A program made the position numbers and the translations under genes. Positions 26,756 to 37,300 of a stretch of 64,000 nt of DNA are shown here, in pieces. Where the stretch lies: assembly GCA_964599375.1 (NCBI GenBank), contig CAZREW010000003.1, forward strand, positions 124,001 to 188,000, written 5' to 3'. Within the stretch, counting starts at the first letter, position 1, and each line of letters opens with the position of its first letter. The notes under the pieces were generated by a model. It was not told where the DNA came from and did not search any database. It saw only the letters and a program-made list of their open reading frames with translations. This DNA is from JAUWCL01 sp964599375 (GTDB lineage: Bacteria > Krumholzibacteriota > Krumholzibacteriia > Krumholzibacteriales > Krumholzibacteriaceae).

Positions 26756-26774
26756 TCAGTATCCTGACTTCTCC
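26667..26774. repeat. six tandem 18-bp repeats, each a small hairpin
   Basis: Six uninterrupted copies start at 26667, 26685, 26703, 26721, 26739 and 26757. On the minus strand each contains GTCAGGATACTGAC, an inverted repeat with 5-bp arms and a GATA loop. Copies differ only in the three to six bases between hairpins. The copy at 26757-26774 encodes the last residues (EKSGY) of the FTR-like protein and the stop codon straddles the boundary with the next copy, so the array looks like an expansion of that gene's own 3' end. It is too short and too regular for a CRISPR array. Confidence 0.9.
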
Positions 26775-27091
26775 GGGGGGCGTCTCTCGGGGACGTATTC
26801 GTGAGGGATCTTCCCCTCGTTCCATTCCCTGGAGACGTACAGGCCGCAGTAACAGCTGCCGAACTCCGCTACGTCCGGCTCCCGGTAGTCGCAGGGACAC
26901 GTTATATCGCGGTCCTTTTCCCGGTCTCCGGAGCCAAGCCGGCATGGGCAGCAAAAGTACCCGTAACGCTCCCTGTTGGTCAGGAGCCCTTCGAGGAGGC
27001 CCATGGTAAGGTCCATATCCTCGTTGAAGAAATAGCCCTTCTCCTCCTGCAGGGGCCTGAGCCGCTCAAACAATTTCTCTGCCTCATTCAT
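26756..27091 (-). CDS. ferredoxin-thioredoxin reductase-like Fe-S protein (catalytic beta family)
   Basis: This 111-residue protein carries CPC-x14-CPC-x12-CYC, close to the CPC-x16-CPC-x8-CHC pattern of ferredoxin:thioredoxin reductase beta, in which a 4Fe-4S cluster sits beside a redox disulfide. It would pass electrons from ferredoxin to a disulfide protein. The ATG at 27091 overlaps the stop of the glutaredoxin gene (ATGA), so the two are translated together and the glutaredoxin is the likely partner. No variable FTR alpha subunit is present, as in other non-photosynthetic lineages. The C-terminal five residues come from an 18-bp tandem repeat. Confidence 0.85.
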   Translation of the reverse strand: MNEAEKLFERLRPLQEEKGYFFNEDMDLTMGLLEGLLTNRERYGYFCCPCRLGSGDREKDRDITCPCDYREPDVAEFGSCYCGLYVSREWNEGKIPHEYVPERRPPEKSGY

Positions 27092-27345
27092 GATAACCCC
27101 AGCGCTTCCCTGATCTCTCTCTCCTGGAACCCTACTATGACCCTGTCTCCAATAAGAATCGTGGGATAGGAGACCCTCGGGTTCAGTTTTCTCACCCGCT
27201 CGATCACCGCACGTCTCTCGTCGCCGGTAAGGAGGTCGACGTCTATGAACTCGAAATCTATGCCCTGGTTCCTGAAGAACTCCTTCGTCCGCCTGCAGTG
27301 GCTGCATGTGCTCAGAGTATACATCTTAACGGTAACGTCGCTCAA
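27088..27345 (-). CDS. glutaredoxin-like protein, CSHC active site
   Basis: The 85-residue thioredoxin-fold protein has the active site C14-S-H-C17 (YTLSTCSHCRRTKEF), the cis-Pro segment SYPTILIG and the glutathione/partner loop DRVIVGFQEREI, as in glutaredoxin and NrdH types. A TTG start at 27345 is chosen because GGAGG stands six bases before it; the open frame runs further upstream without similarity. The stop overlaps the FTR-like gene by four bases. A ferredoxin-driven FTR-glutaredoxin couple would be a glutathione-independent disulfide reductant. Confidence 0.85.
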   Translation of the reverse strand: MSDVTVKMYTLSTCSHCRRTKEFFRNQGIDFEFIDVDLLTGDERRAVIERVRKLNPRVSYPTILIGDRVIVGFQEREIREALGLS

Positions 27346-27579
27346 ACCTGTCCTCCTTGTTCCGGTGAAACGATTCAGAAGGTATTTTCGCACAGTCGGG
27401 CGGGGCATGTAAAGTAATTGCAGATTTTGCTCGACATTCGCGCATAAATCGTTATTGTACTGTGTGCACGTCGGTTTCCCCTGCGCCCGCCGGCGTATCA
27501 AGGGGCCGATTTTTGCCAACTACAACAATAACTCTTCAACAGAAGGACCCTGAACAGTACACAGGATGGGGGTATTTCG

Positions 27580-30500
27580 ATGAGCAGGAAGATGGTGACC
27601 ATCGACGGAAACGAAGCGACGACATATTCGGCCCATAAGCTGAACGAGGTCTGCGCGATTTATCCTATCACTCCGTCGTCACCCATGGGCGAGTTCGCGG
27701 ACCAGTGGTCCGCCGATGGAAGGACCAATATCTGGGGGACGATCCCGAGCGTCACGGAGATGCAGAGCGAGGGAGGCGCCGCGGCGGCTGTTCACGGCGC
27801 GCTGCAGAGAGGCGCTCTCACGACTACGTTCACGGCCTCTCAGGGGCTGCTCCTGATGATCCCCAGCATGTACAAGATCGCGGGCGAGCTTACGGCTACC
27901 GTCTTCCATGTCTCGGCGAGGACTCTCGCCACTCACGCGCTGTCGATTTTCGGAGACCACAGCGACGTCATGGCCGTGCGCCAGACCGGCTTCGCCCTTC
28001 TGTCGTCGAACTCGGTCCAGGAAGCGATGGACCTCGCCGCAATAGCCCAGATGGCGACGCTGGAGTCGCGGGTCCCCTTCGTCCATTTTTTCGACGGGTT
28101 CAGGACCTCGCACGAGGTCGACAAAGTAGCGCTGATAGAAGACGATCAGTACAGGCAGCTTATTGACGATGACCTTGTCAGGGCGCATCGCGACAGGGCG
28201 ATGAATCCGGACAAGCCCGTCCTTCGAGGCACCGCCCAGAACCCCGATACCTTCTTCCAGGCTCGCGAGACGATCAACCCGTTCTACAACGCCTGCGCCG
28301 GAATAGTCATCGAGGCGATGAAGAAGTTCGAGAAGGTCGTCGGCAGAAAGTACGAGATCTTCCAGTATCACGGAGCACCGGACGCAGACAGGGTATTGAT
28401 AATAATGGGCTCGGGCGCCGAGACGGTCCAGGAGACGGTCGATTACCTGATCAAGAGCGGAGAGAAAGTGGGAGCCCTCAAGGTGAGGCTCTACCGGCCG
28501 TTCGACGTGGACCATTTTATAAACGCGCTTCCGAAGACCGTCAGGAAGATATCCGTCCTCGACAGGACCAAGGAGCCAGGCTCGATCGGCGAGCCTCTCT
28601 ACCAGGACGTTATCACCGCTTTCGCCGAGAAGCATGACGCGACCGTAGCCCGCTTCGGCGCTGTCCCTTCGGTGACAGGCGGCAGATACGGGCTTTCCTC
28701 CAAGGAGTTCACGCCCGCCATGGTCAAGGCCGTCTTCGACAATATGGGGACGAAAGGACCGAAAAACCATTTCACAGTCGGTATCGAGGACGACGTCACG
28801 AAGACGAGCCTCGACTATGACAGGGATTTCATGATCAGCCATCCGAACCAGACCAGGGCGGTGTTCTTTGGCCTTGGCTCGGACGGGACGGTCGGCGCGA
28901 ACAAGAACTCGGTCAAGATCATCGGTGAGGGCACGGACAACTGGTCGCAGGGCTACTTCGTGTACGACTCGAAAAAAGCCGGCTCTGTCACCGAATCCCA
29001 CCTGCGCTTCGGCAAGGACGAGATCCATTCGCCTTACCTGATCGGCAAGGCCAGCTTCGTTGCCTGCCATCAGTTCGCCTTCATGGAGAGGGTACACGTG
29101 CTTAAGTACGCGTCAGAGGGAGGGACGTTCCTTCTGAACAGCCCCTATGGTCCAGACGGGACGTGGGATATGCTTCCCGCCGATGTCCAGCAGGAGATAA
29201 TAGACAAGAAGCTCAAGTTCTACGTGATAGACGCATACACGATCGCCAGTGAGCTCGGTCTCGGGGCTAGGATAAACACGATCATGCAGACCGGATTCTT
29301 CATCCTCGGCGGTGTCCTGCCAAAGGATGAGGCGATCGCGGCGATCAAGGACTCGATAAAGAAGACATACGGAAAGAGCGGGGAAAAGGTCGTCAAGATG
29401 AACTCCTCGGCCGTAGACGCGACAGAAGCGAATCTGCACGAGGTGAAGGTCCCCGCCAAGGCGACCAGCAAGCTCCACATGATCCCGCCCGTGCCCGATG
29501 ACGCCCCGGAATACGTGCGAGATGTGATCGGCATGCAGATAGCAAGGAAAGGCGACGATATCCCGGTCAGCGCCTTCGCTCCCGACGGTACTTTTCCCAC
29601 CGGTACGACGAAATGGGAGAAGCGCAACATAGCGCTCGAGATCCCCGTCTGGGATCCGGGCGTATGCATCCAGTGCGGCAAGTGCGTCCTGGTATGCCCG
29701 CACGCGGTCATCAGGTCGAAGGTCTACGACCCGGGTGAGCTCGAGGGCGCGCCTGAGACCTTCAAGTCGGTCGATGCGGTCGCCAAGGAGTTCAAGGGAA
29801 AGAAATTTACAATACAGATCGCCCCCGAGGATTGCACCGGCTGCACCCTCTGCTTCCAGGCCTGCCCGGCCAAGAACAAGGAGGAAGAGGGAAAGAAGGC
29901 TATCAACATGGCCCCGCAGCCGCCCATTCGCGAGACCGAGAAGGAGAACTGGAAGTTCTTCCTCGACATCCCCTATATCGACCGCAGCGAGATAAAGCCG
30001 AATGCGACGAGGACGATCCAGTTCCTCGAGCCGTTGTTCGAGTTCTCGGGCGCATGCGCCGGGTGTGGCGAGACTCCGTACGTCAAGCTGCTGAGCCAGC
30101 TCTACGGCGACCGCACCATGATCGGGAACGCTACCGGCTGCTCCTCGATCTACGGCGGGAACCTGCCTGCCACTCCATACACGATGAACAAGGACGGACG
30201 CGGTATCACATGGAGCAACTCGCTCTTCGAGGACGCCGCCGAGTTCGCCTGTGGGATGAGGCTCGGGCTCGACAAGCAGATCGAGTACGCGAGAGAGCTG
30301 GTGCAGAGGCTCTCTGGGCAGATAGGAGACAAGCTTGCAAAGGCGATACTCGATGCCGACATGAGCGACGAGAGCGGGATCCGCGAGCAGCGTGCCCGCG
30401 TCGTCGAGCTTCGCGGGAAGCTTGCCGGGATCAATACGGGTGAGGCGAAGGATCTCGATGGCCTCGCCGACGTCCTGGTCCGCAAGAGCGTCTGGGCGCT

Positions 30501-31146
30501 CGGAGGCGACGGCTGGGCTTATGACATAGGCTACGGCGGCCTCGACCACTCGCTTGCGCTGGGCAGGGACCTCAACGTTCTTGTGCTGGATACCGAAACC
30601 TACTCGAACACCGGCGGGCAGATGTCGAAGGCGACTCCGATGGGCGCTATGGCGAAGTTTGCGGCGGCTGGAAAGCAAACGCCGAAAAAGGACCTCGCGA
30701 TGATGATGATGTCGTACGGATATATCTATGTGGCGAGGATTGCGATCGGCGCCAGCGAGAACCAGGCGATAAAGGCCTTCCTCGAGGCCGAGGCCTACAG
30801 GGGGCCGTCGATCATCATCGCCTACTCGCACTGCATCGGGCAGGGGATCAACATGGCCCGGGGCCTCGACGAGCAGGCTCTCGCGGTCAAGTCGGGTTAC
30901 TGGCCGCTGGTCAGGTACAACCCCGACCTGCGCAAGGAGGGAAAGAACCCGCTGCAACTCGACTCGAAGGCGCCGAGCATCCCCCTCGAGGACTACATCT
31001 ACAACGAGAACCGCTACCGCGCCGTAAGGGCGAGGGACGCGGATATGGCCGCCGACCTCCTCAAAAGAGCGCAGGCCGACGTGGACCGCCGCTGGAAGCT
31101 CTACGAGTACTGGGCCGCGATGCCAGGTTCCGGCGAGGAAAAGTAA
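27580..31146 (+). CDS. nifJ: pyruvate:ferredoxin (flavodoxin) oxidoreductase
   Basis: This single-chain 1,188-residue enzyme converts pyruvate and CoA to acetyl-CoA and CO2 with reduced ferredoxin, and may run in reverse. Domain order is alpha-type pyrimidine domain (YPITPSSPMGEFAD), gamma and CoA-binding part, two 4Fe-4S motifs (CIQCGKCVLVCP and CTGCTLCFQACP), an extra Cys pair (ACAGCGETPY) and the ThDP domain (GGDGWAYDIGYGGLDH, then TYSNTGGQMSKATP). All key motifs are intact and the length is typical. The gene is divergent from the glutaredoxin-FTR pair, which use ferredoxin that this enzyme can reduce. A strong terminator follows. Confidence 0.96.
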   Translation: MSRKMVTIDGNEATTYSAHKLNEVCAIYPITPSSPMGEFADQWSADGRTNIWGTIPSVTEMQSEGGAAAAVHGALQRGALTTTFTASQGLLLMIPSMYKIAGELTATVFHVSARTLATHALSIFGDHSDVMAVRQTGFALLSSNSVQEAMDLAAIAQMATLESRVPFVHFFDGFRTSHEVDKVALIEDDQYRQLIDDDLVRAHRDRAMNPDKPVLRGTAQNPDTFFQARETINPFYNACAGIVIEAMKKFEKVVGRKYEIFQYHGAPDADRVLIIMGSGAETVQETVDYLIKSGEKVGALKVRLYRPFDVDHFINALPKTVRKISVLDRTKEPGSIGEPLYQDVITAFAEKHDATVARFGAVPSVTGGRYGLSSKEFTPAMVKAVFDNMGTKGPKNHFTVGIEDDVTKTSLDYDRDFMISHPNQTRAVFFGLGSDGTVGANKNSVKIIGEGTDNWSQGYFVYDSKKAGSVTESHLRFGKDEIHSPYLIGKASFVACHQFAFMERVHVLKYASEGGTFLLNSPYGPDGTWDMLPADVQQEIIDKKLKFYVIDAYTIASELGLGARINTIMQTGFFILGGVLPKDEAIAAIKDSIKKTYGKSGEKVVKMNSSAVDATEANLHEVKVPAKATSKLHMIPPVPDDAPEYVRDVIGMQIARKGDDIPVSAFAPDGTFPTGTTKWEKRNIALEIPVWDPGVCIQCGKCVLVCPHAVIRSKVYDPGELEGAPETFKSVDAVAKEFKGKKFTIQIAPEDCTGCTLCFQACPAKNKEEEGKKAINMAPQPPIRETEKENWKFFLDIPYIDRSEIKPNATRTIQFLEPLFEFSGACAGCGETPYVKLLSQLYGDRTMIGNATGCSSIYGGNLPATPYTMNKDGRGITWSNSLFEDAAEFACGMRLGLDKQIEYARELVQRLSGQIGDKLAKAILDADMSDESGIREQRARVVELRGKLAGINTGEAKDLDGLADVLVRKSVWALGGDGWAYDIGYGGLDHSLALGRDLNVLVLDTETYSNTGGQMSKATPMGAMAKFAAAGKQTPKKDLAMMMMSYGYIYVARIAIGASENQAIKAFLEAEAYRGPSIIIAYSHCIGQGINMARGLDEQALAVKSGYWPLVRYNPDLRKEGKNPLQLDSKAPSIPLEDYIYNENRYRAVRARDADMAADLLKRAQADVDRRWKLYEYWAAMPGSGEEK

Positions 31147-31171
31147 AGAGTGTCTGAACGGATAGTATCTG

Positions 31172-31212
31172 GAGAAAGGGCCGCGAGTGATCGCGGCCCT
31201 TTCTCGTTTCCC
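31172..31212 (+). terminator. terminator of nifJ
   Basis: A perfect 15-bp stem (31172-31186 with 31191-31205), a GTGA loop and a short T-run after it, 25 bases beyond the stop codon. Confidence 0.8.
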
Positions 31213-31363
31213 AGGATTTCTTGAAATTTCCTCTGACTCCCCGTTATTCCCAATGCTTCCCGATTTGTGAACGATATATGCCAGTTTTCAAAGAAAAAGG
31301 CTTCTGCTGGCAAATGGTGCAAGAAGATCATCCGCTTCATTACAGCGGATAAAGCTGATTGCT

Positions 31364-34300
31364 TTGCGGCGAGCGGCTGGCACGAATCGTATCTTGTTGA
31401 TAATGATTATGTTGTGTAAATATATATATTGTAGGGATATCTTGCGGTCTGCAGGCCGTATTTTTACCGCTGCGCGAAGTAAATCCTTCGCTGCCGCACT
31501 CCTCCTGATTGTCTTTTCCTCTTTTCCCGTGTATTCCTCCTCTCTTCCAGCAGATCCCGCAGATTCCGGCGAAGACAGGAGGATGCTGAGCCTGGCGGGT
31601 GACCTGGTGATAGAGTCGCTGTCATGCCCGTTCGATACTGTGATCCTGGAGCAGGCCGGGATACCGGTGTCCGTAAGGCTGGGAAATACAAGCGGGACAT
31701 CCATAGTCGTGATGCTGGTACAGCTGATATTCAGCGAAAATTACGCAGGCGACAGGAACATGGATTATGTAGTGACTGGAGATGTTACCCCGGAAGTCAC
31801 TATTCCCTCGGGCGGCAGTGTGGATCTGGAGCTTTTCGCCGAGGTCGACAAGGATGCGGTGACAGGCAGGAAGATAAACATCGATGCCTACGCTTTCGGG
31901 AAACGGCTCGACAACCTGGAAAGCGTCTCGGATTCGACGTCATCCGAGACCGCATTTGACAGGTTCGACTCGGTATCCTTTACCGGTAATAACGGATCGA
32001 TCGACTGGGAGACTCCGTGGCAGGAGCAGGGCGGTGAGGACGATGGGCCGGGAGAGGGCGCCGTAACGGTCAGAGCATCGCCTGTCCCTGCTATGGGCTT
32101 GTCACTCTCGATAGGCGGAACGTCTTTCGCCGGGGGAATCGGGGCAGTCAGGGAAGCGGATCTGACATGGGCCAGCCAGGCGAGGCTTGCCTTCAACTGG
32201 ATGAGGGATTCCGCGGCGGGCCTGATCGGTACGAGTATCCGGGTTCAGGTATCGAGCGATGGCATCGGCTGGCACGATCTGCAGGTGATCGGCGAAGGAT
32301 TTGATTCCACTCCATACATCTCTTCTTTCGACATCACACCGTATATAAGCCCCGACACGCGGATAAGATTCATAACCGCATCAGCCGGCACGGGAAGGGC
32401 ATATTTCGATAACGTGATCGTAAACTACACCACTGAATCGGGGGCTCACTCCTGGACGGTGCTTGCTGAGGGATTGACGTCGATATTCGCCCTGTTCGAT
32501 ACGAGGATGACTGCCGACCGGTCCGACGACAGCCTTATTGTGCTGCAGGCAGGCGATGTATTTCAGCTCGATTCCGATTACCATGTCGCTGACGGAGCGC
32601 AGCTGGCAGAGATACCTTTCGAGAAAAGCGCCCGCTACCGACTTGTCATCCAGCTGCACTCCTTTACGGACTGGGACTGGGAGCCTAAGGAGACGGGGCA
32701 GGGATCATTATCCCTGGGCGATCCTTCACAGGGCATCGGGCGGCTTTCCGCCCCCAGGCCCGGTGTACCCGAGTTCCTGCTCAGCGAGACTTTGATATCC
32801 GACGAGGAGCTGGATAACGTGGATTTCGTTATCGGAGCAACAAAAAAACTGGATCCTCCCCGTCCGTGGAACATGTTGACCGATCCGTGGGCAGATCCGG
32901 AGATCGACGACGGAAAGCTCGGCGAATATGGTGCGCTCATTTACGGCTTGGATCCAGCACGGTGGCACATCGACTGCAGGGACGGAGGCAAGCACTGGGA
33001 GGTCACCGGCAACTGCGAGAAAGAGACTTACTATTTCTTCGAGACCTGGTTCACGCCCGACCTGGAATGGTCACACGGCGATGACGCGGACGTGCAGCTT
33101 TCGATAGATGGACACGATGGTCACGGGGACATACCCGGTCTCCACGCGCACTTCAGGATGATAGACGATGACATTGCCGGGCCTGTGATAAGAGATTTTA
33201 CACCCGAGCTTGTGCGGATCGGTGAGACCTTCGGCATATATTGCCGTATCAACGATCCGAGTGGTGTCTTCGATGACGCGACTGGATCCTCGGGGCAGGG
33301 TGTCTACCTGATCTGGGACACCGACGGCGACCTTGATAACGGGCATAACGAGGTCCAGATGTCCCTCGTTGCGGATGATCTGTATGTCACCGACACGGAT
33401 CTCTCCGGCTTCACCGAGGGTGAGGAGATCGTCTATGAGGTCTTCGCCCATGACGACGACTCGGACACAGGTCCCGGCGACCGCAGCCTTACTGTATCAA
33501 GCAAGCAGTACATCTCGGTGCTCGGGTCTGTAGCGCTCTTTGACGCGATCAATTCCCTCTGGCCCGTTTACGTCTATCCCGCCGAGCAGTCCGTTGAATT
33601 CTATATCGACCTTATAAATCCGAACCCCGGGGATATGAGGTTATCGACATCCTCCTTCATGATGTTGACCGACGGGGCCGACACTCTCAGGGCTTTCCTG
33701 AGTAACGAGACCCTGTTGGCCGGCGGAGTAACTGGAATACCGCTGAGATTCGAGAGCGCTGATATTCCCGGCTCGTTCCATTCCCCGGATACAGTGGATA
33801 TCATCCTGTCTATGGAAGGTCTCTACGACGGGTCGACAGCGTACAGCCAGGTCTGGAAGGCGTCATATACAAACCGCCTGGTGATCCTCGGACCTAAGGT
33901 ACACTTCGATGCCTCTGCCGTTGGGTCAAGTGTGGCCCATCCGGGTGACAGACTTGTGGAACTGCTCAGGATGGAGGTCTCCTGCGAGTCGATGACCGCC
34001 ATCACACTTGACAGCCTAACGATCAGTGACCTGGGGCCGGTTTCATCCCGGAGCGTAGCCGCCAGGAGCGGCAACATCGAGGCACTGCGTCTTTACCGCC
34101 AGGCATCGCCGGCCGGTGCCTCAGGTATACTGCGGGAGGCGTCAGAGAAGAAGCTCGAAGGCAGTCCCGGGGATGTCAGCGGGGATCGAGTCTATTCCAC
34201 GGATGGCAGAGTATTGCTTTCGGACCGGCCGTTCGATCAATCCGATTCCCTTATAGCTGTCTCCTCAGTGGAAAACGGGACCGCAGTCTTCGTTATGGCC

Positions 34301-37300
34301 GGTGGCCTGCAGCTCGGAGCATGGGAAGCGGCATACTACTATGTCGTCGCCGACATAGATTCTTTCGAGGCCGTAGACGGGGATCCGCTCATTTACGGCA
34401 TCGATTCGCCTGATTCAGTGCACATCAGCGGCAACTCGAGTATCTCACTTGTCGATGATCCTCTTGTTTCAGCCGGGACACCGGTCATAGACGGATTCAT
34501 GTCTTTCCAGGCGTCACTTGTACCGGACGTATCCGACACGCTCTATTCGGGCGATGAATACGCCGTCATCATGATCGTCGATATCCCGGCCAATGGGGCC
34601 GTAGCAGATATCTTGTCAGGCCTGAGCATAGTCAATTACGGAAACTCCGCCGCCAAGGACGTTCTTGAATCGGTGGTACTCTGGGCGGATGACGGTGACG
34701 GCGTATTCTCCAATTATGCCGATGCCTTCGAGGGCTATTTCCAGTACACGGGAGACATGTTCGAGCTTACGGGCCTGTCGATCCCGGTGATATCGGGCCA
34801 GAGGCTGTTTGTCACCGCCCGGATCGGTTACGGATTCACGACGCCTCTGTCGTTGAAGATGGGTATCCCGCGTTACGGAGTCGAGTACGTTTCCGGGAAC
34901 GATGGCCCCTTGGAACGTACGATCGTCCCCCTGTTGCCCAAGGTGCTGATAAGAAGGGAATTCATTCGTGTCGAAAGCCTGCTTTCGCCGGTAGAGCTGC
35001 CTCCTGTCAGGCCTGGTGATATGGCTGCCGAGCTGATGGCGGTAAGATTAACGAACATTACGCTCGGCCCGGTCGATATCGATTCGATGCGAGTGACCGG
35101 AGCGGCCGATCTCTTCGAATGTGAAGCTGCGAAAGAGGTCCGCCTGCATCTCGATGACGGAGACGGAATCTTCGAGGCGGCATCAGACTTAGCGTTGGAT
35201 TCAGGTTTGGTGAGCGCAGGGACCTGCATATTCTCAAACACGAACATTTCCATTGATGAGGATGAAGCGGTGACCATGTTCGTGACCGCTGATCTTGATT
35301 CCATGCTGACTCCGGACGGGGATACACTCTCGGTCGGGATCATGTCCGCCGACGATATATACATCTCGGCATCCACATCAGGGCCCTGGGATGTAGACGG
35401 GATATTCCCGGCTGGAGCTCTCAACCCCCGGATCACTGACGGGATGCTCTCGCATCAGCTGGCCCTGTTCCCAGGCTCGGACTCGACGGTCACCGGCAGC
35501 ATGGAAGACATCCAGATACTTGACGTGAAAATACCTGGTAACGGATGCGTCGACGACACTCTCGGCGCTATATCGGTCGTCAATCTGGGTACAGCCGGAG
35601 ATCCGCATATCGACCGGGTACTGCTATGGACTGATGACGGGGACGGAACGTTCGATCCCGTATCAGACGACTCCATCGCCGTGCTGAATTCCCTTGTTCC
35701 GCGGACCTGGGGCGCATCCGGCCTGTCGGTCCCTCTCGACGGCACTGCAGGCACACGATTTTTCGTCACCGTCGATCTTGTCGATGGATTTGGAAGCGGC
35801 GCGACTATAAGGGCCGGAATACCGCGCATGGGGATCGAGGTCTTCTCAGGCAACGATGGACCGATCGACCAGGGAGTCTCAGACGAGAACACAATCGTCA
35901 TACCCATCCCTGACAGGGTCACCTTCTTCGCAAGCAGCCTCGGGAACAAGAGGGTGCATGCCGGCGACGAGGACTTGCTCAACATGGTCATCGGGGCGTA
36001 CAACAGCTACGACGAACCAAGGACACTCGGATCCATAGTGCTTCTCCAGGGAGGCACGGCAAGAAACAGTGAGATATCTAAAGTCAAGGCATGGGTAGAT
36101 TCGGATGAGAACGGGCTCTTCGATCCTGAACTCGACGGACTCCTGCTCGAGGTGGAGCCCGCAGGAATATTGATCCCGCTCGAGGGGCTAGACTTCCTGA
36201 TCGATCCGCTTCAGAGCGGCCTGCTCTTCATCACTTATACATTGCCATCGTCCGGTGTGAGGGATTCGGTCTCCATCGATATGTATATACCTGACGCTTC
36301 GCTGGTCGGGTTCGAGGGTAATGATATCGTGGTTGAGGGTGATTTCCCTCTGAATTCAGCTGGAATCGATCTTACGGACGGGATGACCGCCGCTCAGGTA
36401 GAACTTATCCCGGTCGGGGGAGGAAGAGTATCTCCGGGGGATCCGGATGTTCCCTGCATCTCTATGAAGATTCCATGTAACGGGAGCGAGATCGACTCTC
36501 TCAGGGGAATTTCAATTCGGAACACGGGTTCCTGCCAGCCAGGGATCGATATCTCCAATCTCAGACTCTGGATAGAATCTGGTGGAACAAGCGGTTCATT
36601 CGATGAGGGTGAAGAGATACCGCTCGATCTTCTTGTCTGGGACGGAAGCGGCTGGAGCAGCATCTCCGGATTCTCAGTGCCTGTGGACTGCGCCGGACTG
36701 ACGGTTCATGTCACAGCCGATTTTGCGGCTTCAGCAGTGGATGGAAGGACTCTTCGAGCTTGTGTGCCGATAAACGGCGTCGATATGTCTTCTGGCAACG
36801 ATGGACCCGTGGACGTCGAGATAGTCTCCGGCGAAGAGATCCTCGTGACGACGGTTCCTCTTCTGGCCGGATTCGAGCCTTTGGGCAAAGTCACCCGAGG
36901 GCAGACATTCGAAGTCCTCCTCGAAGTCTCAAATGTATCAGATACCGTACTCACTGCTGTGGAGCCTGACAGCTTCAGCTGGGCCGGCGATGGTTCTATT
37001 ACGCTTGTATCCGGACCGGTGCCGGTGAACTTGAATCTCCCGGGAGCAGGATCATCGGCATTTACATGGACATTCAGAGCGGACAGCCCCGGAACTGAGA
37101 TCTTCAGAGCCAGGGCAATGGAGACGGGAGGCAGCGCGATAAGCTGGTTCGAGCTGTCCGATACCCTGCTAATCGAGGAGATCCCCGATTTCGTCAATGT
37201 CACGCTTGATGATTTATCCCCGGTGAGCCTGAACAGGGGGCACGAAGACGCGACTCTATTCGAGATCATGCTTATATACGGATCCGCCTGTTCCGGTTGC

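Noticed and set aside
26667..26774. Possible CRISPR array
   Set aside because: Repeats are 18 bp with no variable spacers of normal length, and no cas genes are near.
26406..26954. A minus-strand open frame with repeated VRILT units across the 18-bp array
   Set aside because: It overlaps the FTR-like and lipoprotein genes in another frame. The peptide repeat is only the translation of the DNA repeat, and the rest has no family resemblance.
29113..30957. 614-codon open frame antisense to nifJ
   Set aside because: It is a shadow of strongly biased codons in nifJ, with no start signal and no recognisable protein features.
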